NCBI GenBank assembly: GCA_013398955.1
Contig: VWPU01004884.1
Location: forward strand, 94,380-158,379
Source: Callaeas wilsoni
Taxonomy: Eukaryota > Chordata > Aves > Passeriformes > Callaeidae
DNA length: 64,000 bases
Direction of reading: 5' to 3'
Shown: piece by piece, positions 12,301 to 27,300 of the stretch
How the letters are laid out: each line of letters starts with the position of its first letter
Position numbering within the stretch: the first letter of the stretch is position 1
Notes under the pieces: model-generated
What the model was told of the DNA's origin: nothing
What the model saw: the letters and a program-made list of their open reading frames with translations, nothing else
The model's database searches: none
Translations under genes and position numbers: made by a program

Positions 12301-15300
12301 GCAGCTGCTTCCCTTGGGCCCAGTCCTTCCTCGTCCAGAGGGTGCGAGGGCGCCCGGGATGCAGTGTCAGGGCTCCTCCCTTTGCACATGCCAGGGCTAT
12401 TGCACCAGGCTTGTAAGACAGAAAGCCTCTGCAAAGGAAAACACTTAATCATGGGCTCTCCTGGAGAGGGGTGGATCCAAAGGACATGCTCAAGTGCTTT
12501 CCTGAATCAAGGCTGGGCTCTGGTTGTGTCAAAATCACAAGTGTTTGCTTGCCTCTGTTGGGAGGGAAAGCCCCAGATTAGTCCTGAGCAGGCCTCATGG
12601 TCGGTTTATAGGGATGGATCCTCTGAGTTGGAGCACAGTAGTCAGGCACCCAGAGCAGAAGATGGAGCTTAACCCCACAGTTCTCAACCTTTTCCATACT
12701 GGGAAATCTCAGAGAAAGAGAGAGAGACGCAGACACACAGACACACACACACACAGACACACACGAGACCTTCTCCTGGCAAGACAGAGTCAGCATCTCT
12801 GCCCTGTCTGATAACATGGAAAGAAAAAGGTCATTGAGACCATCTCCCTACACCAAAAACCCTAAAAATCCCCAGGTTGGGAACCCCTTAACATCTGGTG
12901 AAATATTGACCTAAAGAAAGCTCATCGGCAAGGCCATTGGTTCACCCAGTGGCTTTCTCACTGCTGCTGCTGCTCTGATGAAGCTGAAGACTAGGCTAGA
13001 TCAGAGGTCAGTAAAGCACTAGTGTCCCAATTTTAAGATATTTAACCATGTATATAGCTGGGTTTCTTAATGAAGATTACTTACTTGCATGTGGGATACC
13101 AGGAAAAAGAAAACAAAAACCAAAGACTGCATTTTATCTTGCATGCAAAAATCCTGCTAAAATGGATAGTACAAAAAAGGAACAAAAAAAAAAAACTGAA
13201 GTAGAAAAAAAAAACTCAACAAAAAAACAAAACCCAAACTCAAAATTGCCACCCCCTCCCTCTCTCAGGAGAGGATGCTACAGGGGGTGGAAAGGATGGG
13301 AAGCAGGAGAGCAGCACAGAGCTTTCAGATGGCCTTACTCACTTTAACAGAGACTTTGTTCCCCAGAATATCCTTGGATTTACGTGGCCCATTGGCTTCA
13401 TTTTTGCCACTGCTCTCCTTTTCCGCCCGCTTTCTCATGCGCAGGGTATGCCATGAACATGACTTCCTGTTGTACCAAAAAACGCAGCAATCAAATGGCA
13501 AATCATAGCAGGAAAAAAGGTTATGGAAAGGGGAACCAGCATCCACATTTGCAATTACTGCAATTCCCTAGAAGGTGAAAGCCACCGGCAGGCAATATGC
13601 CTGTCTCAATCTCAGCAATGAGAGCTGAAGTTAAAAATCAAACCAAAGAGTTCTGCAAAGCAGATGTTGTGCCACACTTGCTGTTTAAATGCATGGAGCA
13701 GGAAAAAAATGTCCATGATGGAAGCACAGGCAACTCAAACTTGGTCATCTGGTTTCAGGGACTTTGTCTTGCATTGCCATAAATAGAAATTTCTTTTGAT
13801 TTTGCTACATTTAAAAGACCAATTTCGTCCTCAGTCTTGTTGGTTAAAAGCAGTTTAACAAATATAAACATGTAACAATGGTCCTAATAGATTACTCAGT
13901 ATAGTAAATTTAAAAAAATTAAGAAATTCACGTTGTTGCTCACTACATGTTGCTCAGAACACAAACAGCTCAATAAATAGGAGCTGCATAATTAATTTTC
14001 CAAGAGATAAGTCATTTCCTAGAATGACAAGCTCTGCTGTGCCTCTCAAGACCAAGAATTTCCCATTTGACTTTGCCAATCCAGTTACAGAGGACATCAG
14101 TCAGCCGATGGCTTTTGGCTAGCATCACAGCAGGCACCATTTCCAGTAAATTTTTCACCCCTTATTACTGTTCCTATGACCTTATTCTTGGAAAAAAATA
14201 ATAAAAGACCAATATCACCCTTTGTAAGAGCAATGCTGTGTTGACAAGAGAATTGCATATCAAAGCAGACATAAGAAATTAAGAAAAAACCAAAACAGTT
14301 CTTGATATGGATTTCATTTGGTTAAAATAGTGGACAGGTTGGGGGGGAATTTGGGGAGGGGTATGTTGTCCAAAGCATAAAGCTCTCAAAACAGCAGTGT
14401 GATGAGCTGGGATCCAGGTTCAAAGCATCTGCCCACCTTTAAGTCATGCAAATTTGATTTGCATGTTTAAGCCCAATGTTTGGCACATGTCACGTCTACA
14501 GTACCTTGATACATTTTACAAAGGAAGTTGTATGAAATCCAGGGATCACCTGTGATGCCAATAAAATGCAGTATGTTAGCGAGGTAGGACCCAAAGGACG
14601 CCCCACACAGCCGACGCTCCCCCATGAACACTGCGTCTGACTCCTAAGCGTTTCCTGCTTTTACCTCAGCACCTGATGGGAGCTGTACAACAGCTCACTT
14701 AAAGAACAAGCAAACCCTGCCACTGCCACGAGCCTGAACTGGGTCATGACAACTGTTTTTGCAACCAGGATTAGAGTCTGCACTAACTGAGCCTGTATGG
14801 GCAGTCGTGTCTGAGCACAGGGAGCACCAGAGCACCCTGCACTGCTCAGACAGGCACTAAGTGCTGACTGGTATTTGGGCGTTTCTGGAGAAGGTCCAAA
14901 TGAGATCTGCAGAGCAGGGGAAGTTATCCAACACTCCAGGACTGTTACGTTTTCCTTTAGGATGTGTAAGAGTCAAGAACACGGCTGATGAACTCCCTGA
15001 CCAATCTGTGAATAATTCATGGTGCCAACACGGCTGGCTCAAGCATGTATTTTGTGTACAGTATTTGTCACAGAAGAAACAATTTCATTACTTAAACTAA
15101 GTAGTCACTGTGATCTGGCAGACTAGATAGGGTTGAAGATAGCACAGCTCCAGATTGTTTAACTCCTATTATTCAAGCATCTTTTTGTTTTCAGGGTTGT
15201 TTTAGCTGCTTGAGTCTAAAAACATCATTTAGGTCTTCAAGTCTCACTGCAGTGAGAAAGAGACAAGAGCAATTCATGTGTCTTTCAATTTTGTTACACC

Positions 15301-18300
15301 TTCCTGGCCACAATTCATCCACCTACAGAATTTGATGCAGAATTTTACTGTACAGCTGCCATGAAATCAGTCTTCACCAGGAGTCTGGTACCGTGGATGA
15401 CTCTAAGGGCATGTGGGTGCATAATGTGGCTAGAGAGGAACCCGGGAATGGCCGTGGCGGATGTGCAAGAGATGTGCCAAGCAATTCCTTTGGCTTAACA
15501 TGCAATTCCAGGTAGCATTCATTACTGACTGACAGGTAAAGTCATCATTTCTCTTAACTGAAACGGCAGCAGAGATCAAGTTATTATTTTTAGTGAATCT
15601 GTCACAAAATCTTTCCTAGCGTTCAATTCTGCGCCTTGAGATATTTGTGTAAGGTAACACAATTTGCAGCATACAATCATGCATTACCATCTAGTCATTT
15701 TAGATGTTAAAAGAAATCAACAGGTATTACTGAAAAGAGGGTTGTACCTTCTGTATTTAATACCAAAAAACCACTTTCTTGCATTAGTCATTTCAGACTG
15801 ACAAATTTCTAAAAATCAGAAAAGAAAAATATATATCCACACATTTGTTAAATAAGCAACAAAATATTATAAACAAAATTAAAAACAAAACGAAACAAAA
15901 TCAAACAAAAAAAAAGGTCAAACTAATTCTTTTACCTCATTAAAACATGCTCATGGTGAAAATTTATTTTACATATTTAAAATAGTACATTTAAAATTAG
16001 TTACATTACAGGTACAATGATGAACATTGCGACTATCCATTATATTGCACAACCTGACTTCATCAATATGAGTTTGTTTCTTTTTTTTTCTTTAAATAGT
16101 GCAAAATACTTTATACAGGAATGTACTTGGATGGGGGTCTTGCAAACCAAAAAATATATTACAAAAGTTACTGCAAACAGAAAAAAAACCCAAAACAAAT
16201 GAAAAAAAAGAAAAAAAAGATACAAGCTGTACAAGGAAATTGCCATAGACAACAAAATCTCTCCTCCTTGAGAAGCAAACCTCAGTCCAACACAGAGCCT
16301 GGATTTTTGTGTTTGTTTTTTTTTATCTAGATGCTGTTATAACCAATATATAGATTAGTAACTTAATACAACATAAATATAAGTCCAGTCCAAGCAGGTC
16401 CATGTTGGTGTAAAATGGTGTCACGTAAAGCATATCTTTAACCGTCTATAATTTTATTTCTCTCCAAAGTATAAACAAAATCCCACAAAATGAAAATAAG
16501 CAAAACCCGAACTATCCACCATGGCTGCCCGACGCTGCGGATTGACCACTCAGCTTGTTCCAATGGCACTGTAGATAAAAATCAGCAGGATTTCCCTACC
16601 ATTTGGGTTTGTTTATTTTTATTTATTTACTTTATTTTCCTCAAAAAATCCACACAGTGCTCCCAGCGAAGCCAATATGGCACTTACTTGATGCTTCCAT
16701 CGCTATTATCTGTGGTGGATTTAGGGAGGGGAGCCAAGATACTGCCAGGGATCCATCCTTCAGCGGCCGGAGAGTGGTCGTTTGCGGGCTGGTACACCAG
16801 GAACATGTTCTGCTGGTTGATAGCAAGGATCTGAACCACCTCTCCTTGATTCACACAGATCTCATCCTCCTTCAGTGCATAGTAATCTTTAATCACCACC
16901 ATGGAAGAGGTCCCATTGCACCCTCCCAAATCAGTCTGAAAACGGACACAACACAAACCAGTGAGCGGCCGGTGCGGAGGAACCTACCCTTTCTGGCAGC
17001 AATCCCACTACTTCATGTACAGCCTAACCAGACCAGGGAAAAAGACACAAAACACTTGTAAGCACACATCAGCAGAAAAGGATTTTAAAGATCTGAAAGG
17101 TGGCAGTAACCTAATACAAACCAGTCTCCTACTTCACATCAGACTTCAAAGCTGCCCCTGGGTGTTCTCATCTGCGGGGGTGTTACAGATGAACGGTCTG
17201 TGCTGAGCCAAACGGGGAGAAAGACCAACGAAGCTGAGGGAATACTCACAGTGAAATATAGGTCATATTGAAAGTGGCTTTGGTCAACCTCAATCAGCAG
17301 CAGGGTCCAAACACGGTTGGTGGCCACTGACCCTTTGGTGGTTTGTGTGCAGCACACATGTACCCAAATTATAACCTTTGGCTGGCACCCTGGGAGCTGT
17401 TATGTAAGAAAAGGTCTGAACGCTTCCCTGCCACAGACTTTTTCAGGAATGGGTGGTTAACAGATATTAGAGAAGCCTGAATATTGCTTCTGCCAGTACT
17501 GCAAATGGATATCTAGTTCACCAGATCTGCAAGCACAGTGCCCTGAAAAACATCGGGATCAGTGCTCCAGGGTCAGGCTCTGTCTCTGTTTCCCAGCTGA
17601 AGTGCCATCCATGTGGATGCCAGGGCTTTTGCATGAGCTGTTTAATCCCAAATCACGTTACCCCATTGCTTCAGTATGTCGATTCCTGTAGACCTGGTTA
17701 GCTGCTAATTAAAGCTAACATCATGGATCACCTGTGGTACAAGAAATGGGCTGTGAGATCATGTTTTATCAGATGAGCTCAGTACCTTGCTTTGTTCATA
17801 CTTGTCTCCGGGCTGTGAGTGCTCATACCCTGTGCTGCCATTGGAGGTAGATATCTTCAGGGGTGGGAGAGATGGGTTACGGCTTGTAGCCTTCAAAGGC
17901 TTCTCAGACCCTACTGGAATAGAAGAATGGGGCCTGGCGTTGGGCTGAGGGACCCTGCCGGCCTGGGGCCGCAGCACCGCCGAGCTGCTCTCCTTGCGTT
18001 GGTACTCGATGGGTGACTGCAGCGCTGCAAGAGAGGACAGGAGTGAGCCACACGCTCCCAACAGCCCTGCCAGGGGCTGCAGAGGTGCTCCAACAGGCAG
18101 GATGGTCCAAACAGAACAGACTCCTACGCTGCAAAGCAAACAGGAGCAGGAGATGCCGCCCGTGGAAGCACACGGCGCGTTCATGGCTAGACAGCACACA
18201 AGCACTTTACACTGTGCTGTGCATGAACTGAACACAGCGCTCCATGCTGCTGTGAAACAGCTTCTCCAACCTACACAGTGAGTAGGCTAAAATGTTTGCC

Positions 18301-21300
18301 ATTTATAGCATACATAATTGCATTCATTTTCTTTGAAATTGCACAAATTAATCATATCCTGTAGTCAAAATAAATGAAAGTCTGACTAAGAGGTGCACAG
18401 CACATTTGCAGTGAATTTTGCTAACATCAGAAAACACAGGTCAAGACCTCTAAGTCTCATTTGCATATTCCCAAGAAAGTGTGACTACTAAATACTCTTC
18501 AGACGTGATGCACTGCTACTTGGCTCGCAGTGGGCTTTCTACATTAACTGCTTCGGTTCAAGGAAACTGCTGGAACTGACCAGCAAGTGAGGAAGTATAG
18601 ATGGCACCAAGACATTAACCCCAGCAGTCCAAACCTCTCCAGAAAACACCCAACAGGCAACACTAAACAGCTTCATAAGCCATAAAAAACAAAGTCTGCT
18701 TGTGAAAGTAGACTTTATACTCATGAAGAGAGCTTGCACTGGGAAAAGGAAGGATAAAAATGCCAGATTATAAAGAAATAAATAATTTGTTATGTTTGGA
18801 GAAGAAGGGATCAGGGCTGGGACTCTGAGCAGATTTTCTGGGCTCAGGCTACCAGCCCCAGACCTATGGGCTTGGTTTTTTGCATGTCATGTGGCTTTAA
18901 CAGATGATTTATAGTCAGTTAATACTGTGTACATGCACCAGACTAAACCTACTGGAATGCAGAGAGACTAGTCTAGCAAGAGGCAGACAGAGGACATAAA
19001 GTCACAGCATCAGCCCCACCAGGGAACCACAACAGAAGGAATGTCTTTCCCAGCAAGATGAAAAGGAAAGAAAAACAGAAAAGCTCAGCACCATACAGCA
19101 CACTGTCTAGCATTCCCCTTCCAGAGAAAGGCAGGACAACTCAAGAAATCACTTCATACTAAAGAACAAATGACTGAAAAAACATCAAGGAGGATGCCAG
19201 ATCACTGTTTTCTTCAAAAGGACACAGACACAGATCTGTGGCAATCTGGAAGATTACTTGTCTCTAAAACCTGACCCGTGTCACAAAAGCAGATTGTACT
19301 TATGCCACAGTGATTGCCAGTTTCACTTGCTTACCTCAGCTGCAGCTGGAAATGGTTTGGTCCTGCTGCAGACCAGGCACAGAGGGCAAGGAAGGCTGGG
19401 GAGAACTTTGACAGTGATTTTGACAGTGATGTTCTTCTATTGCATACAGTAGATTAAGCTGCAAGGTCTTTAGCAGTAAGAATGGATACTTATCAATCTA
19501 TCTTCAAACAATCTACCATACTCAGTGCTTTTAAAGGGTATTTAGTTGAGTGTCCATTTCTGACTACTAATTCCACCACGAACTATCACAGTGATGCCTG
19601 GCTTCCAGCCTCCTGTTAAACATCTGTCAGTATTCTTAGAAGCTTCTGGAAAAAGTCAGTGTCCATCTACTTGCATGTTCTCTCTTTCTCTCTCAAATTC
19701 CCCTCCCCCCAAAAACATGATTAAAAAAAGGTACAGATGAATGGCATTTTCCTTATGAAACATGTCCAGCAGTGACATACTTTCTTTACAGCTTGCTTCC
19801 TAAAGAACAGTCACAACAGCTCATCATTTGATGCACAGCCTGTTTCTCAAGCTTAGTAGCTTTTACTTTTCCAAGAAAAAATACGAAAAATTTGAATATT
19901 ACAGTTTTACATTAATGAAGTTTGGATGCAAATCCCATGCTTTGTACATAGCCCCTACTCTTTAGGACTTCCCTGGTGAAGAGAGAAAAATCAGAGACAA
20001 CTTAGGCAAGAACTCAAGGGGAATACTTTGTTTTTAAGTTTAGGCAGCACTGGCTCAGTGTGGATTTAATATGATTTTAAGGATAGAAAACATCTGCTTT
20101 AATGAAATGCAAAGCTAAAGAACATACTTAAAGATTAGTCATCCCCAATAAGATTACATTCTAAAAGCCACTTCAAGTGTTCTGGACTGGACAGGCTCTA
20201 CTGGACACAATATCATTTTCTTGGCTCTTATTTATAGTTTTAAGGTAAATCCTTAAGCTTGTGTTTTAATATAAATCTATTTTTACTTTTGCTTTAGAGA
20301 TAGGGGTGATTATGTTCCTAACCCATCAAATTGCTTGCTGGCCTCACAGAAGATAGGCTGAATAGGGGCTATGAAGATGCCTCAGTAAAAAAGAGGTTCA
20401 CAGGGCAGTAAGTCCTGTGAAGATAAGAGGGAATACTTAAAAAAGAAAAAGAACAAGCAAGAAAGATATAGAAGGGACAGAAAACCCCTGCATTAGTGCC
20501 TGTGGAGTTCTCACAAGGCTTTTTAAAAAAAGTCTCTAGCTAACTGTTAGTGGAACTTATTTTTATTCCAATAATTCCTCAGTCAAAGCCAACTGCACTG
20601 ACATAAACCCATCAAGTTTTGGTACCAACTGGTCAAACTGGAGAACACAGACTCTTCATCTCACTAATGTATTTAAGGAATCATTTTACAATGGTAGTAT
20701 GAGGTCATTTCTATTCCAAGTCACGAAAACCCAATACCAAGTTGTGGCATCATGGGTGAAATATATTTCCCTTCTCAGCTCAGCCATAGATTCTGAACTG
20801 TCACAAGCAACTTCTGCATGTAACCCCACATAACCTCTGGAAAGTAAAATTAAGCTGAATTAAAATTTTTAAAACCTCCAAATTGAAGAAAAGGGAACCT
20901 TTGCTTTGATGTGAATTGAAAGAGCCTCTTCCCATTTTGCAACAAAAAATCCACAAAACCAAATAACAAAACCCCAAAATTAAAAAAACCAAACAACTAA
21001 CATATTGTGCCAAGCCCGAACATCTTGATTCAAGCAAATATGTTTCATTATTGAATATGTATTAAGCTATTAAATATAGAACTCTAATATAAGCTCCATA
21101 AAATAAACTGTTTTGAAATGAATAGTGCAAAGCAATCTTGGAAGCATCCAAAGCTACTTTGTTGCTTCCAAACAAACAAAAGAGATACTATTTTTAGATT
21201 CTTTCTCTAGTCCTGTTCCCTTCTCTTACCCTCATCCACTCAGGAGCAAGAACAAGCTAAAATTGTTAACTGAATTTGATTCCTCTGTATTTTCAAATGA

Positions 21301-24300
21301 CACACTTTTGTTGATTGTGTGTGTGTGTCTGATTTTTGAGTCTTTGCTTGAAATATAGCTTTAATGTGAAATATTATTTCAGACCACCTCACATCTATTT
21401 CTACAGCAAAGCTGATACTTTGGAAAGGCCCCTGTTCACGCACAGCTCCCACGGTTCCTAGGAGAAACAAGCCCTTGCCCTTCTTTCCTTGCCCTTTCCT
21501 TTGTTTTTTTTTAATTGAAAGCTGCTGCTGCCCTGCAGGGCTGGGACCTGTAGGGGGGTGCATGGTGAGGCAGCCTTCACCCCACCTCACATCCTCAGCT
21601 GGCAGCACACAGCGATGTCTGCCGGGAGGTTCTTGGGGGTAAACCCTGCTCTGAGTAAATGAGAGATGCTGTGTAGACACAGTGGCAACCCGGCTTCAGC
21701 ACGGTCTTGAGATGGCATCAGATTTAAAATCTCACTGTACAATGGAAAGCACCAGGTGACAAGAGTCCTGCAAACCCCAGTACAAAAGTACCACCAACAA
21801 AAGCACCACCCACGGAGGGACCTGAGGAACATGAACCCAACTGACACGTGCACAAGTGGCTCAATAATTTTCTCACTGAGGAAACAAAGACATAAAGATT
21901 CTAAATCCCATTTAGTGTTACAGTTTGGGAAAAATAACAAAGACCACGTACATACCATTTAGGAAATCTCTTTGTGTGTCCAGGACCTGGTTGATGTCCT
22001 GTACCCAGGCTTGTTGAATTTCTGGATTAGCTGCCTGCAAAATGACTCTCTCTGATGTTTCCCGGCTCATTAGAGCAAACTTGCAGGGATCATTGTCCAC
22101 ATTTTCTTCAATGATAAGGTAGTTCATCTGAAACAAGCCAAGGTAAGTGTGTTACAGGGAGCATGACATAACATTACACAAGAATCAAAACTGTTGTGAA
22201 ATGTTCCTGAAAATAATTAAGTCCAATAACAAACTGTTAGATCACAATCAGAAGAATTTGTCTCATCTAGATTTACCCAGATAAATCTAAATCTTAAATA
22301 TGATGCTTAATAAAGCTCTGACAGATGTACCAGACATCCATACGCCTTGTCTTGAATTACAACTTCTATTTTAAGGTAACACAGACCTGACTGGTGTGCT
22401 TAAAATTTACTGAAACCCATAAATAGAGCAAAAATGTTCCTATTAATATGTTAATAAAGTCTATCATTCCTCCTATTTAAATAAGTGTTTGTATTTCTTG
22501 TCCTCTGGTAAGAAAGTGCCAGTCATTAGCACATTTTAAAAAAAGAATGGACAGGGATATAATGAAAAAATAGAGCAATTCTCCCACGATGCTCCAACAG
22601 ATCTTATTTCTAGTAGATTAGAGTCATCTGTGTGCAATCGCTTCACTTGACTGTAGTCTCAGATACTCTTTCTGGAAATCACATGGATGGGAATTTTGGC
22701 TGCTGTCCTGCCCTTGTGAGGCTTCTGTTTTAAGTGTACTCATAACTTTAGCTTTTTCTGAGATACTTAGGGTAGTAAACAAGAATAGGTTGGCATAGCC
22801 TCCCGAAAAAACAAGACAGGGAGTGTCTTCATGTCAAAAGCAGACAGCTCTGAAGACTAAGGCAGTAATGTCTCCTAGAAAAAATCCATCTCCAATTGCT
22901 CTGCGTGTCTGTAAAGATATGGAGAGATCCACTCCACATCAGAATACTGTCCAGCATTCAAACTGCAAGATGGAATTAGCCTCTTCCTTTGCTTCTGGGG
23001 GTCCCTGTGAAGTTACAGTGACAAGCAGGAACTCCCCTGACATGGGGACAAGGAAAGGACAAGGACACACAGTAAGCCTGAACAGTGCTCTTCCTCCTGA
23101 TCTGAGGTCATTTTCCTCTGGTTGACAGCCAAACCAATCCTGGTGTGATGCCAGGTAAAAGATGTGTAGAGTCCCCACACCTCCCATTTGTGTCTCAGGG
23201 AGATGAATTCATCAAGGCTTCCACTCAGGTATCTTGAGAGCCTGAAAGGTTTCCAACCCAGAAGCATCCGAGAAGGGATGTGCCATTTCTCAACACTAAG
23301 GACCTTATTGTGCAAAAAAGTGTTCTTCACTAACGCAGGACAACAAGATGCTGCAGCTTCTGTCACAGTTTGAGTGTGACAGAGCTTGGAGAACAATTTT
23401 TGGGAGTCTCATCTCACTGACAGACCAGAACAGCTGCATTTGAAGTCACATGCACTTTTTCCTCTGTGGCTGTGACAGAAGAAGGAAATGGGACCTGTGG
23501 TGCTGGCTCAGGTGAGGCTCCACTGCCAGGTGAGGACACTCAGAGCCCAGGGAATGGTCCTGCTCCACTGAGAGCCACAGCTCTGCTCTGTGGGAAACAG
23601 ACAAATGCAAAGGCAGCCTGAAGCTGAAGTGGAGGCTGGGAGGGAGGGTGTGAGAGCTGCCAGCACACAAACTCCATGCTGAGGTGGGGGAGACACACAC
23701 AGAGCCACGGGGGATCCCACACTTGCAGCAGACATTCAACAGGAGAATGAGCTGTCTGCCAAGTGGAAGAAAAGGGGCTGGAAAATTATCATATGAAAAT
23801 ACTAAACTCAGACAGTGGGAACAGCATTCCTTTCGGAGGCTGTTTAACTAGAAAAGCAACTCATACCCTTGAGGCAAGCTAATTTTATTGACATTAGGAG
23901 AGATTTACTTTTCTCTCTTTATCTACAATATACAATTTGGGAATTGTCCTGCAGATAAAAGCCTCATTGTTATATATACAATAAACTGAAGTAAAAATGA
24001 TTCATACTATTTTCATCTCCAATTTTAATAATGACCTAAATCAGCAAAAAGATAAAATCAAAGCTGATCATCTAAATCAAGATGATTGTTTATTTGTACA
24101 CTTCAGGTTTTCCCTTTATAGCCTAATATTTGGTTGGAAACTATAAAATATACTGACTTGAAAATGGATTTAGGCTTTTCAGTAAATGCTGCTGTTTCCA
24201 TCAGCCAAGAAGAGGACCTCATTTCAGTAAATATGCTGTTTACTGTACATTTGTTTAGTTATATGTATTAATATGCATTATTTCAGCTGATAGTGTTCTC

Positions 24301-27300
24301 TTCTATTTCATATTAATGCACCATTTAAAATTTAGAGCAAACACAATGCATTCTCCCATGTTTCTTAACCTGTATCTTTGAAAAGGAAGTCAATGCCAGA
24401 CTGGTTTCTCAGCTTTGAACGACCCAGAAATTCAAATGAATCAGTGATTTTGCTCTTTCTGCAGGCACAGCAAAGGCTATTCTGCCAGGAGATGTGCAGC
24501 ACTCCTTCACCCTCACTTACCATTTCACGGGATAACTTTGCATTTGTTAAACAAAGAAAGACGTATTTCCCCTGGTTACTTTCAGTTTTTACTCTTAGCC
24601 CCAGCCCCATAATCTGGACAGATTATTTAAAATCAAAATTAATTTCTTAAAACTTTCTTTATAGTTTAGCTGGTTTTATAATTTCTCACAGCTGTATTTT
24701 TAGAATTATGTGTGGTTTTATTTGTCTTTGAAACATTCTTGCAACATCCATATTTGTACTAAGAGCCTTCACCTGAATTAGGGAGAGTATTTCCAGTAGT
24801 ATCATATAAAGGCTTAGTATTGACTTACAGTTTGGCCTAAAATGACTGTTTTGGATACTGTACCTTCATCTACCTTTTATGATCGTGCCTAAAAGCAACT
24901 ATTGTAGACTTCCTTTGACTACTGCAGGTTTTGTAGCAATATTTGCTAATTCAGAGCTACGAATGATAGAGGACCTGCCCTGGCTGTGTTCCTTGTAAAA
25001 ATGACCCAGTACATTTAGACACCCAGCCATTTATTTGGAGACAGTCTTAAACAGCTTCTGATCCACCAAAAGGTAAATGCAAATGTTTTCTGCACATTGC
25101 TGTCCCCCTAGGACAGGATGAACCTCACACGACCATCAAACAGAATATGCTTCTCCCTCTGCATTTCTTACCTTTATGCTTTTCTTGAACATGTAGCCTG
25201 GCGTTAGAGATCCTTTCCTAAGGAGTTCACTGAAGATGACTATTTGCTCAAAGAGAAACACCCTGCGCTCCTTGGGTCGAGACTGAACCCCGGAATCCTG
25301 CTCTGTCACGTAGAAGGTGTCCTGCTGCAGCAGCTTGCCTTGAGCTGTCAGCTTGCCCTGGGAAGCAGACAAGGCACCAACATCACAAACCCTGACCCAC
25401 CGTGATCCCACAAGGTGATATGCTCTATTTCATGCAGCCCAAGTTTTCCAGGCAGGCCTGCATTCATGTGAGACATATCCCCTCTAAGTTACCAGAGCAG
25501 CAATCCTGTAAATTGTGACCTCAGCTGAAGACAAATAACACAGGTTTTCCTTGCTCTCATTGCCACTCACTGTGTATATAAAACCAAAAGCAAGAGGTCT
25601 CAAGCAGGCTGTTTTGTACACTTCATGTCAAATCCTGTTCCCATTATGCAGTTTGTTACTGCGGTGCTCTCGTCAAGAGCTCTCCACCATGCCCTAAGCC
25701 AGCAGTCACTGACACACCACCTCTGAATGTGCAAAAGCCAGGGCCTACCTGTTTGCAGTGCATAAGACAGTAAGACAAATCTTAATTCATTTTGGTGATA
25801 AGACCTCTCACCAGAGCCTACACTGGCTTAGTTACAAGCCACAAGCTGTAACCTGTGGGGTTGTAACTCCCAAGTCCCCTCTTGGATGTTGAGCTCGGCG
25901 GGAGCTGTTAACGTGTTAATGCCAGGTGACCTCACTAATAGGCAGAGCAGGCTAGTTCATCACTTATTTAGCTTTGGTAACAGATACAATAAGTCTCATT
26001 AAAGCTTGCAGAAGCTTTTACAGACCTCACATTTTGAAGAAACAATATGAATTGTCACAAGTTTAGAGTGAGAGGTGTGTCATTCCCCCACCTTTGATTT
26101 CTCACCAAAGCATGCAGCTCAGCACTGCACAAGAACAAGCCCTAGATAAGCAGCTTGGGTAGATTGTAGAGACAATCATAGAAAGATAAAGTAATTTTCC
26201 TTGACTGGTTATTATTATAAGAAGAATGCAAATGCATACCTCAAAGCCTTGGAGGCGACCCAGGTTCATCATGTCATTGCAACGTTTTGGTACAAGGCAC
26301 ATTAATTCAACTGCTTTCTGTAGAGGAAAAAGGATGTTGCATTATTACAAGAGAACCAGAGGGCTCCTGAAAGCACAGTGTCAAATAATGAAGTTCAATA
26401 GCACGACTGCTGCAGTGACTCGTGGCAAGGCCCTCATGAATAGATATCTAAAAGAGAATGGCACAGGACTAAAATGCAGGATTGCACCATCATCTTTTAA
26501 TTCTGATTTAAGCTAAGAGAAATACCACATTTAGAATACCAGCAGGATCTTCAGCTATTGTTAAAGGAATACTGGGGTTTTCATTCCTCCATACAAAGTT
26601 CCATTAGCCCTATTGTCCAGGGCATGAAAATGTACCTCTATCTCGGAGCACTCCAGACCAGCTTTTTCACTGTACCTCAGGAAGTCCTGGAGAAAGCAGA
26701 AAGGTTTGCATTAAGACACTTCAGAAAAGAGAGAACAAAAGGCACCAGTTTGAAAAGGAAAAAGCGTATTCAGCAAGGGATTTTCTGAGAAGAAACTTGC
26801 TAATATTAATAACTTCATCTTCAGAGATTGCTGAATGTCATAACCACTTTAGAAATATGGAAAAGGGGTGTGGATGGTTATTGAAAAGATCACAGAAAAT
26901 AAGACAAAGCTGGGGTTAGTCCTTGGGAATGCTTACTTAGTCCTTGTCTTAAGCCACAAGACCACACACACACGAAGATGTTTCTTTTCCCTTTGGCATT
27001 TTGGGGAACACACTGCTGTGCCTTTGCTAGTGTGCAATTCCCAACCTGGGCTGATGGCAGCCTGCTGGGCTATAGCTCAAAAAAGAGCAGAAACCAGCTC
27101 AGAGCCCTGGTGCTGCTGCAGATTGGGCTGCTGGGGGTGGGTTCAGACATGCCTGATTTTAGATATTGGCTTCAGACCCCTTGGGATGAATTTTCAAAAG
27201 TGCTGAGTAATTGGCATTATGGATAAGTCAGCATAAACCAAAGTGGTCAGGCTCCTTGGGAAAAAAATTGTGGCGAGCTCCCCTAATTTTAAGACAACAT

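Larger units (their letters stand above)
13467..16687 (-). other. KALRN intron 16
   Basis: A 3.2 kb intron. It includes the candidate alternative 3' UTR at its 5' end (about 15900-16687), an A-rich stretch at 15860-15917 and a perfect POU-octamer dyad at 14445-14465. Confidence 0.85.

Noticed and set aside
12106..12672. 188-codon plus-strand open frame in intron 17
   Set aside because: No family resemblance; it is bounded by simple repeats, and the real coding exons lie on the other strand on each side.
22118..22127. Internal translation start at the Met opening exon e14
   Set aside because: The ATG directly follows a good TTTCAG acceptor and is the ordinary in-frame continuation of the PH domain.
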